From positions 1 to 14,859 of the forward strand of contig JARIAA010000053.1 in assembly GCA_029264635.1 (NCBI GenBank): DNA of 14,859 nt. The letters are read 5' to 3'. The DNA comes from Psychrobacter sp. Lineage in GTDB: Bacteria; Pseudomonadota; Gammaproteobacteria; Pseudomonadales; Moraxellaceae. A model generated the notes under the pieces. It was not told where the DNA came from and did no database searches. It saw only the letters and a list, made by a program, of their open reading frames with translations. How positions within the stretch are numbered: the stretch's first letter is position 1; each line of letters opens with the position of its first letter. This document shows positions 6,978 to 14,355 of the stretch, one piece after another. The translations under genes and the position numbers were made by a program.

Positions 6978-8228
6978 ATGAACGCTATCAAACGCCTATT
7001 TAACTGGCTGCGTCGTCTCTTATTCAAACCTTCAACGCAAATTGGCCTTGGTGTCCTTATCATTATTGGCTTTGCAGGCGGAGTCTGGTTTTGGGCAGGG
7101 TTTAATGCCGGTATGAGTGCGACCAATACCGAAGAGTTTTGTCTGTCGTGCCATACGATGGAGGACAACATGTTGCCTGAGCTGAAGAAAACGGTACATT
7201 TTAAAAACCGTAGTGGGGTGCGAGCATACTGCGCAGATTGCCACGTTCCGCATGACTTTACCGATAAGATGGCGCGTAAGATGCAGGCGTCACGCGAGGT
7301 GTTGTCAGAGGTGATGGGCTATATCGATACGCGCGAGAAGTTTTTAGATCACAGAATCGTCTTGGCACAACGTGAGTGGGGCCGGTTTAAAGCCAACGAC
7401 TCTAAAGAATGCCGCTCTTGCCATGATTATGACAGTATGGACTTTAGTAAAATGCGCGTCACCTCGCAAATGATTATGCGTAGTGCCGCTGAGCGTGATG
7501 CCAGCTGTGTCGATTGTCACAAAGGGATTGCACACGAACTGCCAAATACAGAGGGCATGCATAACCCAGCGTTTGACTCTTTATTGTCTGAAGCGAGCCA
7601 TACCAAAATCAAAGAAGGCAATACGTATTACAACGTCGTGCCTCAAGCGCTTTATCTGGCAAAAGATAAAAAAGAGCAAGCAGGGGTTATTGAGATTGCA
7701 ACCCCAGTTAAAGTAATTGCCCATGAAGGCGACATGACGCAAATTGAGCTTGACATGTGGCGCAAAAACAAAGGTTTCGGTCGCGTATGGTATACCTATT
7801 TTGGTCTCAACATACCTGATGTCACGATTGATAAAGAGCTGGCTCGTGATAAGAACTTGGTGACGGTAACTGAATCTAAAGAAGATCCACTGACGGGTCT
7901 TGAATGGCAAAAAGTTAGTGCCAAGCTTTGGGTCGCTGATGGTGGCCTTATGGAGAGTATCGAGCCTGCGTGGGATATTGCCAGTCAAACTTATGGCGAT
8001 AACTGTAGTACGTGTCATCGCCAGCCCAATCCAAGTGCGCACGATGCCAACCAATGGCCAGGTCTATGGAGCGGTATGGTTGGATTTACCAGCTTAGACA
8101 ATGATAGTGCAGCTTTGGTTCTCAAATATCTACAGCTAAACTCATCAGATTTTGGTAAGAGCTCTGATAAAGAAGATAGCCAGATTGAAGAGACTATCCA
8201 AGACGCTAGACCAGGTATTGTCAGCTAG
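6978..8228 (+). CDS. torC: Pentaheme c-type cytochrome TorC
   Basis: TorC is the membrane-anchored periplasmic cytochrome that passes electrons from the quinol pool to TMAO reductase. The 416-residue protein has an uncleaved N-terminal anchor (about 20-42) after a basic segment. A NapC/NirT-type tetraheme domain follows, with CXXCH motifs at 55-59, 85-89, 145-149 and 177-181. The C-terminal domain carries a fifth heme site at 343-347 (CSTCH). That arrangement of four plus one hemes separates TorC from NapC. The length is slightly above E. coli TorC (390 residues), with an acidic tail after about 393. The start has TAAGGA at 6967-6972. Maturation requires the System I machinery, of which ccmF and ccmI lie just upstream. 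The ending is 47 bases from torA, in the same operon. Confidence 0.96.
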   Translation: MNAIKRLFNWLRRLLFKPSTQIGLGVLIIIGFAGGVWFWAGFNAGMSATNTEEFCLSCHTMEDNMLPELKKTVHFKNRSGVRAYCADCHVPHDFTDKMARKMQASREVLSEVMGYIDTREKFLDHRIVLAQREWGRFKANDSKECRSCHDYDSMDFSKMRVTSQMIMRSAAERDASCVDCHKGIAHELPNTEGMHNPAFDSLLSEASHTKIKEGNTYYNVVPQALYLAKDKKEQAGVIEIATPVKVIAHEGDMTQIELDMWRKNKGFGRVWYTYFGLNIPDVTIDKELARDKNLVTVTESKEDPLTGLEWQKVSAKLWVADGGLMESIEPAWDIASQTYGDNCSTCHRQPNPSAHDANQWPGLWSGMVGFTSLDNDSAALVLKYLQLNSSDFGKSSDKEDSQIEETIQDARPGIVS

Positions 8229-8275
8229 CTTATAAATATATTCCAAAGTCATACTTTGTAATGGGAGAACATATT

Positions 8276-10795
8276 ATGAAAAATACGAGCCGTAGAGGTT
8301 TCTTAAAATCGCTAGCAGCCTTATCTGGGACGATGTTATTGCCACTGCCTTTGCTGGCTGACAATAGTATCGTGACCACTGCCAAAGGCAAAAAAGTTGA
8401 TGTGAGTGGCTGGAAGATGTCAGGTGCTCACTGGGGGGCTTTTCGGGCCAGAGTCGAGGCAGATAGAGTTATTGAGATTCTGCCGTTCGAATTTGATCAG
8501 TATCCGAGCAAGATATTGGATGGGACATTAGGTGTTATCTACAGCCCATCAAGGGTACGTTACCCCATGATTCGCCTTGACTGGTATAAAAACCGTCATA
8601 AGAGCGACACGACTCAACGCGGCGATAACCGCTTTGTACGCGTGGGCTGGGATGAGGCACTAGATACGCTTTATGAAGAGCTTGAGCGCATTCAAAAAAA
8701 CCATGGCCCATGGGCACTGCATACGGCCAACGTCGGCTGGCGCTCAGTAGGTAATATTCATAGCTGCGGCAACCATATGTTACGTGCGATTGCGATGCAC
8801 GGAAAAAGCGTTGGTACCGCAGGCGATTACTCAACGGGGGCAGGGCAAGTCATTATGCCTTATGTGCTGGGCTCAACTGAGGTCTATTCACAAGGTACCT
8901 CATGGCCTGTCATCCTCAAAAATTCAAAAGTTATTATTCTTTGGTCAACGGATCTGGTTAAGAACTTGCAAATTGGTTGGAATACCGAAACCCATGAGGC
9001 GTTTGAGTATCTAGAGCAGCTGCGCGATAAAGTCAGAAATAAAGACATACGTGTCATCTCCATTGATCCAGTCAAAACCAAGACTCAGAACTACTTAGAG
9101 TGTGAGCATCAGTATGTCAACCCTATGACTGATGTCGCGTTTATGCTAGCGATTGCGCATACGCTTTATACTGAGAAGCTTTACGATAAAGCGTTTCTCG
9201 ATATGTACGCGCTTGGCTTCGATGAGTTTACGCCGTATCTGATGGGTAAAACCGAAGATAAGATTGAAAGAACTCCTGAGTGGGCGGCGCCCATTTGTGG
9301 TATTGATGCGGATCGTATCCGTGAGCTTGCGCGCTTAATGGCAAGCAACCGTACGCAGATTATCTTTGGCTGGGCCATTCAGCGTCAACAGCATGGCGAG
9401 CAGCCCTATTGGATGGGAGCCATTATCGCCGCTATGCTTGGTCAGATCGGCTTGCCAGGCGGCGGTATCAGCTACTCGCATCACTATAGCTCTGTGGGTG
9501 TATCGGCCTCAGGAGCATCCATGCCTGGCGCTTTTCCACTGAACTTAGATACGGGACGTAAGCCCAAGTATGACAATGAAGACTATAAGGGCTACAGCTC
9601 AGTGATACCCGTTGCACGTGCAGTAGATTGTCTACTCGAGCCTGGTAAAAAGATCAACTATAACGGTCAAGAAGTGACCTTGCCGCCTTATAAGATGGGC
9701 ATCTTCTCAGGCTGCAATCAGTGGCATCGCCATCAAGATCGCAACCGTATGAAAGAGGCTTATCATAACGTTGAGACAGTCGTTGCGGTAGATTATAACT
9801 GGACCGCTACTTGTCGTTTTGCAGATATTGTCTTGCCCGCCTGTACGCCTTATGAGCGTAACGACCTTGACGCTTATGGTTCCTACAGTAACCGCGGCGT
9901 CATCGCCATGCACAAACTGGTCGATCCCCTTTATCAATCAAAATCAGACTTCGATATTTGGCGTGAGTTTACCAAACGCATGGATCGTGATCAGGAATAC
10001 AGCCGCCAGATGAATGAGATGCAGTGGGTTGAACAAATCTATGAAGACTGCCGCGCGGATAACTTGAAAAAAGACTTTTTTATGCCGCCATTTGCTGAAT
10101 TTTGGAAAAAAGGCTATGTGATCTTTCCAGAAGGCAAAGACTGGGTACGCCATGCTGACTTCCGTGAAGATCCTGAGGTCAATGCTCTTGGTACTCCCTC
10201 TGGCTTCATTGAAATCACCAGTCGCACCATTGCCAGTTATGGTTATGACGACTGTAAAGGTCATCCTATCTGGATGGAAAAAACGGAGCGCTCGCATGGC
10301 GGCCCTGGCTCTGAAAAATATCCGCTATGGCTACAATCCGTGCATCCCGACACGCGCCTGCATTCACAGACCTGTGAGTCCGAAGCTCGCCGAGCCGTTT
10401 ATGCGGTACAGGGCCGTGAGCCTTGCTATATAGGATCTGAAGATGCCAAAGCGCGCGGTATCAAAGATGGTGATCTGGTCAGAGTCTTTAATGACCGCGG
10501 TCAGCTCCTTGCAGGTGCTGTGATTTCTGATAATTATCCTAAAGGGATTATCCGTATCCAAGAGGGGGCATGGTATGGTCCGACAGGGCCTGAGATTGGC
10601 GCGCTGGACACTTATGGCGACCCCAATACCGTATCTTTAGATATTGGTACCTCAAGCCTTGCTCAAGCACCGAGTGCTAATACGTGTATCGTAGAGATAG
10701 AAAAGTTCGTTGGTAAGGCGCCTGCGGTGACGGCCTTTGGTGGGCCAAAATATGTCAATCCAGACGGCACCCCTGAAAGACTGGGCACGATGTAA
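8276..10795 (+). CDS. torA: Trimethylamine-N-oxide reductase TorA, molybdopterin enzyme with Tat signal
   Basis: TorA reduces trimethylamine N-oxide to trimethylamine in the periplasm as the terminal oxidoreductase of TMAO respiration. The protein is 839 residues long (E. coli TorA 848). A twin-arginine signal is present (SRRGFLK at 5-11, then a hydrophobic stretch to about 29). The molybdenum-ligand serine of the DMSO/TMAO reductase family is in GDYSTGAGQV (Ser186). The adjoining region TSWPVILKNSKVIILW is typical of TorA. No iron-sulfur cysteine motif is seen at the N-terminus, as expected for this group. ATG 8276 is preferred over ATG 8261 because GGGAGAA (8263-8269) sits at ribosome-binding distance from it and because the Tat motif is then at the usual place. 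A biotin- or methionine-sulfoxide-reductase role is less likely given torC and torD alongside. Confidence 0.96.
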   Translation: MKNTSRRGFLKSLAALSGTMLLPLPLLADNSIVTTAKGKKVDVSGWKMSGAHWGAFRARVEADRVIEILPFEFDQYPSKILDGTLGVIYSPSRVRYPMIRLDWYKNRHKSDTTQRGDNRFVRVGWDEALDTLYEELERIQKNHGPWALHTANVGWRSVGNIHSCGNHMLRAIAMHGKSVGTAGDYSTGAGQVIMPYVLGSTEVYSQGTSWPVILKNSKVIILWSTDLVKNLQIGWNTETHEAFEYLEQLRDKVRNKDIRVISIDPVKTKTQNYLECEHQYVNPMTDVAFMLAIAHTLYTEKLYDKAFLDMYALGFDEFTPYLMGKTEDKIERTPEWAAPICGIDADRIRELARLMASNRTQIIFGWAIQRQQHGEQPYWMGAIIAAMLGQIGLPGGGISYSHHYSSVGVSASGASMPGAFPLNLDTGRKPKYDNEDYKGYSSVIPVARAVDCLLEPGKKINYNGQEVTLPPYKMGIFSGCNQWHRHQDRNRMKEAYHNVETVVAVDYNWTATCRFADIVLPACTPYERNDLDAYGSYSNRGVIAMHKLVDPLYQSKSDFDIWREFTKRMDRDQEYSRQMNEMQWVEQIYEDCRADNLKKDFFMPPFAEFWKKGYVIFPEGKDWVRHADFREDPEVNALGTPSGFIEITSRTIASYGYDDCKGHPIWMEKTERSHGGPGSEKYPLWLQSVHPDTRLHSQTCESEARRAVYAVQGREPCYIGSEDAKARGIKDGDLVRVFNDRGQLLAGAVISDNYPKGIIRIQEGAWYGPTGPEIGALDTYGDPNTVSLDIGTSSLAQAPSANTCIVEIEKFVGKAPAVTAFGGPKYVNPDGTPERLGTM

Positions 10796-10815
10796 AAGCT
10801 TGCTGATAGATATTC

Positions 10816-10950
10816 TTTATAGATAATATATTTATAGGGAAAATCTTGATCAATAGTATTTTTATTCATAGTACTTTGATTAATAGTACCTTGATTAATA
10901 ATAGCTTTATCAATCATACGCTTGTAAGAAATGCCTTTATAAGTGATGGC
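10816..10950 (+). repeat. Nine degenerate 15-base tandem repeats between torA and torD
   Basis: From 10816 the DNA has a clear 15-base period with units beginning TTTAT, TTGAT or CTTGT. The best pair is TTGATTAATAGTACC (10876-10890) and TTGATTAATAATAGC (10891-10905). Units decay towards both ends. Read in the torD frame they give five-residue units of the form (L/F)-I-x-x-x, such as LINST, LINNS and FINHT. The frame has no stop from 10810 to the torD stop. The pattern resembles pentapeptide-repeat spacing, but the usual A(D/N)LXX residues are not present. Confidence 0.7.
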
Positions 10951-10986
10951 TATCGTCAACGATGGTTATCATTTATGAAGGCATTG

Positions 10987-11034
10987 TTTCATTCCAAATG
11001 TCGTTTAAAATTTCATTCTAAGTTTCATTTAAAT
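10987..11034 (+). repeat. Two 24-base tandem repeats just before torD
   Basis: Copies lie at 10987-11010 and 11011-11034 and agree at 19 of 24 positions. Each starts TTTCATTC and contains TTTAAA. They are in the same open frame as the 15-base repeats and torD, giving FHSKCRLK and FHSKFHLN. Confidence 0.65.
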
Positions 11035-11055
11035 TTCGCCCAAATTGGATACAAT

Positions 11056-11745
11056 ATGACGATATCAACAGATATAACCACCGAATGGCACGCGGCGAAT
11101 GTTGCCCGTGCAGCGCTTTATCGCTGGTTTGCCGATATTTTCGCCCGCGAGCTGACCACCGCGACGCTAAATGAGTGGTTACTAAATCAAGCTTATGATG
11201 CTATCCACGAAGCCTTCGTGAGCCTTGAGCTTGAACAATATAGCAACCGTGTCAAAACTGCACTTATGAATATAAAAGCGCTACCCAAAGAGGACCGTGC
11301 TCTTGAGCTGGCGGCTGACTTTGCGCAGATATTTTTGTTGGGAGGCGATGACAGTGCGCCGCCTTATGCCTCTTATTATTTGAGTAATGATAAACATCTG
11401 TATGGTGAGCCGACGCAGCAAATGCGCCAGTTTTTAAGCGCTCAACAATTAAGCCTGCATGCAGAATTTCGCGAGCCTGACGATCATGTGAGTGTTTATT
11501 TTATGGTTATGAGCTTATGGATTCATAGCAGTGCCCAGCAGCAGCTCGATATGGTAACCAGCGCTCAAGAACAAAGCGACTTTTTGGACAATGCTTTATT
11601 AAACTGGCTACCGATGTTTAACACTCGTTGTCAGACCATCAGAATAAAAACCGATCTCTATCCTGCGCTGATTGCGCTGGCAGAGCAGTTTGTCTTAGCC
11701 GATAAAGAAGCATTAGTGTCTATCGTGCATTCATCGAGTCAATGA
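11056..11745 (+). CDS. torD: TorD, chaperone of TMAO reductase
   Basis: TorD is a cytoplasmic all-helical chaperone that binds the TorA signal peptide and core, holding the apoenzyme competent for insertion of the bis-MGD cofactor before Tat export. From ATG 11056 it is 229 residues (E. coli TorD 199). Family features are the DFAQIFLLGG helix (88-97), the PYASYY segment (103-108), GEPT (117-120) and the conserved EPDDH motif (140-144) of the NarJ/DmsD/TorD family. The start is uncertain. The frame is open for a further 82 codons upstream, and a TTG at 10846 with AGGGA five bases before it would add 70 repeat-rich residues. ATG 11056 has only a weak GGAT upstream but marks where family similarity begins, so I chose it. 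Confidence 0.9.
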   Translation: MTISTDITTEWHAANVARAALYRWFADIFARELTTATLNEWLLNQAYDAIHEAFVSLELEQYSNRVKTALMNIKALPKEDRALELAADFAQIFLLGGDDSAPPYASYYLSNDKHLYGEPTQQMRQFLSAQQLSLHAEFREPDDHVSVYFMVMSLWIHSSAQQQLDMVTSAQEQSDFLDNALLNWLPMFNTRCQTIRIKTDLYPALIALAEQFVLADKEALVSIVHSSSQ

Positions 11746-11811
11746 AAAAAGGCATAGCCTATATAAGATAAAAAGTGTCAGATATTTTATCTGCATAATA
11801 AGCGACCTCAC

Positions 11812-11831
11812 TTATAGTCTGTCCACTATAA
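11812..11831. repeat. Short inverted repeat flanking the large palindrome
   Basis: TTATAGT (11812-11818) and ACTATAA (11825-11831) are perfect inverted copies around CTGTCC. The unit lies nine bases left of the large palindrome and could be its outer end or an operator. Confidence 0.45.
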
Positions 11832-11840
11832 AATAAAGAC

Positions 11841-11912
11841 AGCGCTATCAGGCTAAATTTTGCTTGCTTGCTGCTTTCACAGAGGCTGCGCAAAATTCAG
11901 CCCGATAGCGCT
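11841..11912. repeat. 72-bp near-perfect palindrome (23-bp arms, 26-base loop)
   Basis: The left arm (11841-11863, beginning AGCGCTATC) and the right arm (11890-11912, ending GATAGCGCT) are complementary at 21 of 23 positions. On a plus-strand RNA the two exceptions are A-C mismatches. On a minus-strand RNA they become U-G pairs, so the hairpin would be fully paired there. No strong T-run follows on either side, so it is not a standard terminator. It resembles a dispersed palindromic unit or a transposon-derived miniature element, or a structured RNA transcribed leftward. Confidence 0.75.
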
Positions 11913-11969
11913 AGGTCATTTTGAATATGTATCGATCTAGTGCGTGATAAACTAACTTAATCGAGCTAG

Positions 11970-11996
11970 CTGTTTTATGATATGACATAAAAACAG
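11970..11996. repeat. Hairpin upstream of mobA
   Basis: CTGTTTTATG (11970-11979) pairs with CATAAAAACAG (11986-11996), with one bulged A and a six-base loop. There is no T-run after it, so its role is not clear; it may be a regulator site or the stem of a leader. Confidence 0.4.
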
Positions 11997-12115
11997 TGAC
12001 AATATAGCAGTGAGTGATACAGTAGGGGTACGACCATCTCCTTTAAGAAAACTATGAGCAAGCTTGTTATAGATACCGTCCTGTTGATTCAATTCATGAT
12101 TGAGGGGCTATAAAA

Positions 12116-12820
12116 ATGTCCAATAACTTGATTGAATTGGGAGGCGTGGTGATTTTGGCAGGCGGCGCGTCTAGGCGCATGGGAACCGCTAAAGCTGAGC
12201 TCACCTTGCCGACGAATGAGCGTCTATTAGATTATCATGTTCGTCATGCCCGTGGTTTAAACGTCCCTATTATGATCGCTGACAATGAGCGCGGCTTTAG
12301 CGTGGATGACGCAGTGTTATCCTATACAGATTTGCCCATTGTTCATATTGCTGATTATCATCCTACAAGCTTTAAAGATCAGAGCGCCGATAATAATAAT
12401 GCTAACCATAATGGCGGCGCTTTAGTCGCGATTGTATCGGCTTTACAAGCCTTAGCAAATTCAACCCACTCAGACAAGCGACGCAGTGAGCGGGCATCAT
12501 GGCTCATGGTCATTAGCTGCGACAGCTTAATTCCCGCGCCTGTGTTGTGGCAAAAACTACAGCGCCCACTGTCCCAAGCTGACGATAAAAAAGTAATTTG
12601 CTTAGCGGATGAGACGCATTTGTACCCATTATTAGCGCTTTATCATTTAGGCATTGAGACGGATTTAAAAGCCTATATTGATAGCGGTCAGCGCCGCGTC
12701 ATGCCGTTTATCAAGCCTATCGTGCAAACGGTGCCATTTTCAAAGCAGTGGCAGCCCTTAACCAACTTTAATACGCCTGAAGATTTTAAGCGGGCGTGCT
12801 TAGCTTTAACAGATTTATGA
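12116..12820 (+). CDS. mobA: Molybdenum cofactor guanylyltransferase MobA
   Basis: MobA transfers GMP from GTP to Mo-molybdopterin, making the molybdopterin guanine dinucleotide (bis-MGD) cofactor used by TorA and other DMSO-reductase-family enzymes. It is cytoplasmic and the length is slightly above the usual 190-200 residues. Seen here are the nucleotide-binding signature LAGGASRRMGTAK (14-26), a CDS acidic motif (135-137) matching the family's CD-x-P region, and the C-terminal NFNTPED motif (217-223). An Asn-rich insertion (NNNANHN, 93-99) precedes GGALVAI, which corresponds to the usual GPLAGI. GAGGGG at 12102-12107 supports the start. It lies just after the tor operon, which supplies its client enzyme, but is separated by a structured gap and may have its own promoter. 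Confidence 0.93.
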   Translation: MSNNLIELGGVVILAGGASRRMGTAKAELTLPTNERLLDYHVRHARGLNVPIMIADNERGFSVDDAVLSYTDLPIVHIADYHPTSFKDQSADNNNANHNGGALVAIVSALQALANSTHSDKRRSERASWLMVISCDSLIPAPVLWQKLQRPLSQADDKKVICLADETHLYPLLALYHLGIETDLKAYIDSGQRRVMPFIKPIVQTVPFSKQWQPLTNFNTPEDFKRACLALTDL

Positions 12821-12898
12821 GTAGCAACTTATCCAGCTCGCATCAAAGCTTTGAGTGTTGAAGCTTTATAAAATAACTTATGATTAAGAGGTATTATT

Positions 12899-13369
12899 AT
12901 GACCCAATCTCAAAATACCAATGCCGCACGTCAAGCATTGACTGACACTATCATCGCAGCAAAAGCCAAAAAAGATTTATCATTTGAACAAATAGCAGAG
13001 GGGACTGGTTTGAATGATGTATTCGTCACCGCCGCTTTGCTAGCTCAGCATCCACTACCCGCAAAAGCGGCTCAAAAAGTTGGCGAAACGTTGGGGCTTA
13101 ATGAAGATGAAATCGCTTTATTGCAAACAATTCCACTGCGAGGTAGTGTTGAAAATCATATGCCTACCGATCCAACGATTTATCGCTTTTATGAGGTGAT
13201 GCAGGTTTATGGAACCACGCTCAAGGCGCTAGTACATGAGCAGTTCGGTGACGGCATTATGAGTGCCATTAACTTTAAAATGGATCTTAAAAAAGTGGCA
13301 GACCCAGAGGGCGGCGAACGTGTTGTTATTACCCTTGATGGTAAATTTTTACCGTATAAACCTTTTTAA
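12899..13369 (+). CDS. cynS: Cyanate hydratase (cyanase)
   Basis: Cyanase converts cyanate and bicarbonate to ammonia (via carbamate) and CO2, detoxifying cyanate and releasing nitrogen. The protein is 156 residues, the same as E. coli CynS. The catalytic residues are in place: Arg96 and Glu99 in IYRFYE and Ser122 in IMSAINF. The N-terminal half (about 10-75) is the helical DNA-binding-like domain of the family, and the C-terminus has the conserved ADPEGGERVVITLDGK segment. AAGAGG (12886-12891) gives a good ribosome-binding site. It lies 78 bases after mobA with no terminator between them, so read-through is possible. There is no cynT carbonic anhydrase, cynR or cyanate transporter nearby. 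A terminator follows. Confidence 0.98.
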   Translation: MTQSQNTNAARQALTDTIIAAKAKKDLSFEQIAEGTGLNDVFVTAALLAQHPLPAKAAQKVGETLGLNEDEIALLQTIPLRGSVENHMPTDPTIYRFYEVMQVYGTTLKALVHEQFGDGIMSAINFKMDLKKVADPEGGERVVITLDGKFLPYKPF

Positions 13370-13397
13370 CGCCGTCCTTTCTGAGCATGGTAATAGT

Positions 13398-13436
13398 AAA
13401 AAAAGTTGGTGCTCTGCATCAACTTTTTATTTTTAG
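13398..13436. terminator. Bidirectional terminator between cynS and the hemerythrin-like gene
   Basis: AAAAAGTTGGTG (13400-13411) pairs with CATCAACTTTTT (13417-13428) with one G-U pair around a CTCTG loop. T-rich sequence follows on the plus strand and the A-run (13398-13404) serves the minus strand. The two flanking genes converge on it. Confidence 0.88.
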
Positions 13437-13496
13437 TAGGAATATAAATTTTATAAGCGCTGATCAGATGTTTTCCCAAGTGAAACATCAAACGAT

Positions 13497-13967
13497 CTAG
13501 CGACTTTCTTCAGGGCGCTTAATGCTGTCTGGACTGGCCTCATAAATCGCATCCAACTCCTCCTTTGTTAAATATTTTTCTACAATCAAAAAAAGCTCAC
13601 GCTCCTCAAAACGTACATGATCATATAATAAGCTGCCTAATGCTCTCACTTGTAGCACTGTTACACTATTACCTTCAGATTCTGGCATGTCTTTCATAGC
13701 TTGATGAAGCGACTTATGTTGCTTATCAAGGGTATCTAATGCTACTGCCACCTCAGGGTTGGCATCTCGATAAGGTTGCAAGGCCGTGCCAATAAGATGG
13801 TCTTCGATTTTGAAGTGATGACGCATATCACTGATATAGGAGATGAGCGCTTGCCAATGTTCAGCGATCTTTTCAGGATGGTCCGCACACTCTTTGGCAT
13901 GGCGTCCTATATGTAGGCCAAGATGATGCTGACGTGATAAAGGCTGTAATTGATCGGCACGTTTCAT
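13497..13967 (-). CDS. Hemerythrin-like (HHE cation-binding) domain protein
   Basis: Hemerythrin-like proteins carry a non-heme diiron site in a four-helix bundle and bind O2 or respond to NO or redox stress. This 156-residue protein is a single soluble domain. Possible iron ligands are His14 or His15 in SRQHHLGLH, His51 and Glu55 in HHFKIE, His84 and His88 in DKQHKSLH, and His117 and Glu121 in DHVRFEE. ATG 13967 (MKRADQ) is chosen over the ATG 15 bases upstream because GAGG (complement of 13977-13980) is at ribosome-binding distance from it. The gene faces cynS and shares a terminator with it. Its partner or signal is not indicated by the neighbours, although a respiratory neighbourhood fits an O2 or NO role. 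No partner domain (GGDEF, chemoreceptor) is attached. Confidence 0.88.
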   Translation of the reverse strand: MKRADQLQPLSRQHHLGLHIGRHAKECADHPEKIAEHWQALISYISDMRHHFKIEDHLIGTALQPYRDANPEVAVALDTLDKQHKSLHQAMKDMPESEGNSVTVLQVRALGSLLYDHVRFEERELFLIVEKYLTKEELDAIYEASPDSIKRPEESR

Positions 13968-14047
13968 AGTTAAATACCTCAATAAAGTAAAATAAATACA
14001 TAGAGCGTTAGCTGTTTTAAAGTCCCACGCGACACTTAACTATAAAC

Positions 14048-14070
14048 CCCTTCTACCGTTGTTAGAAGGG
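14048..14070. promoter_or_regulatory. Perfect inverted repeat upstream of the hemerythrin-like gene
   Basis: CCCTTCTA (14048-14055) and TAGAAGGG (14063-14070) are exact inverted copies with a seven-base spacer, about 80 to 105 bases upstream of the hemerythrin-like start. No T-run follows on either strand, so an operator or mRNA leader hairpin is more likely than a terminator. Confidence 0.4.
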
Positions 14071-14172
14071 CAAAACTGAATGCCTGATTATGTCGTTTCA
14101 GCGCTGCGCCTGTTTTAAGCTGAGTACCAAGATATCATTATGTCGTAACATTATTTAGGCTGTATGGATAAA

Positions 14173-14200
14173 TTGACCAACAATATTAGATGAATAGTAT
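14173..14200 (+). promoter_or_regulatory. Weaker candidate sigma70 promoter toward ureD
   Basis: TTGACC (14173-14178) and TAGTAT (14195-14200) are 16 bases apart, matching five and four consensus positions. It may be a second start for the urease transcript. Confidence 0.3.
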
Positions 14201-14243
14201 AGTAAAACCTTGATTCGCTTTTCATTGAACACTCAGTCTTATC

Positions 14244-14272
14244 TTGACAAGCCTTTGTTAATAACCTATAAG
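14244..14272 (+). promoter_or_regulatory. Strong sigma70-type promoter upstream of ureD
   Basis: TTGACA (14244-14249) is a perfect -35 element, and TATAAG (14267-14272) matches the -10 at five of six positions across an ideal 17-base spacer. A transcript would begin near 14280, leaving a leader of about 330 bases before ureD. Confidence 0.65.
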
Positions 14273-14286
14273 AGTCATAAAGTATG

Positions 14287-14355
14287 AGTGCTTTGTCATC
14301 AATAGTCTCTTAAGGCTTTGAAGCACTAAGATTTATATTCATATTAAGGAATATA
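14287..14355 (+). other. Two hairpins at the start of the ureD leader
   Basis: AGTGCTT (14287-14293) pairs with AAGCACT (14321-14327), extendable by one U-G pair. TATATTC (14334-14340) pairs with GAATATA (14349-14355). Both are short, and no known riboswitch or attenuator is recognised. Confidence 0.25.

Larger units (their letters stand above)
11746..12115. other. Intergenic region between torD and mobA (370 bases), rich in inverted repeats
   Basis: There is no gene that I can support here. It contains an AT-rich hairpin (AGATAAAA at 11766-11773 with TTTTATCT at 11785-11792), an inverted repeat at 11812-11831, a 72-bp palindrome at 11841-11912 and a third hairpin at 11970-11996. No clear terminator with a T-run follows torD. 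Confidence 0.65.

Noticed and set aside
7581..8054. 157-codon open frame on the minus strand inside torC
   Set aside because: It is fully overlapped by torC with its five heme motifs, and its translation has no recognisable domain.
8261..8275. ATG 8261 as the torA start
   Set aside because: The five extra codons contain the ribosome-binding site of ATG 8276, and no site lies upstream of 8261.
9944..10297. 117-codon minus-strand frame inside torA
   Set aside because: It is antisense to a well-supported coding region and has no recognisable protein features.
13968..13982. Upstream ATG for the hemerythrin-like gene
   Set aside because: The GAGG sequence falls within this stretch and serves ATG 13967.
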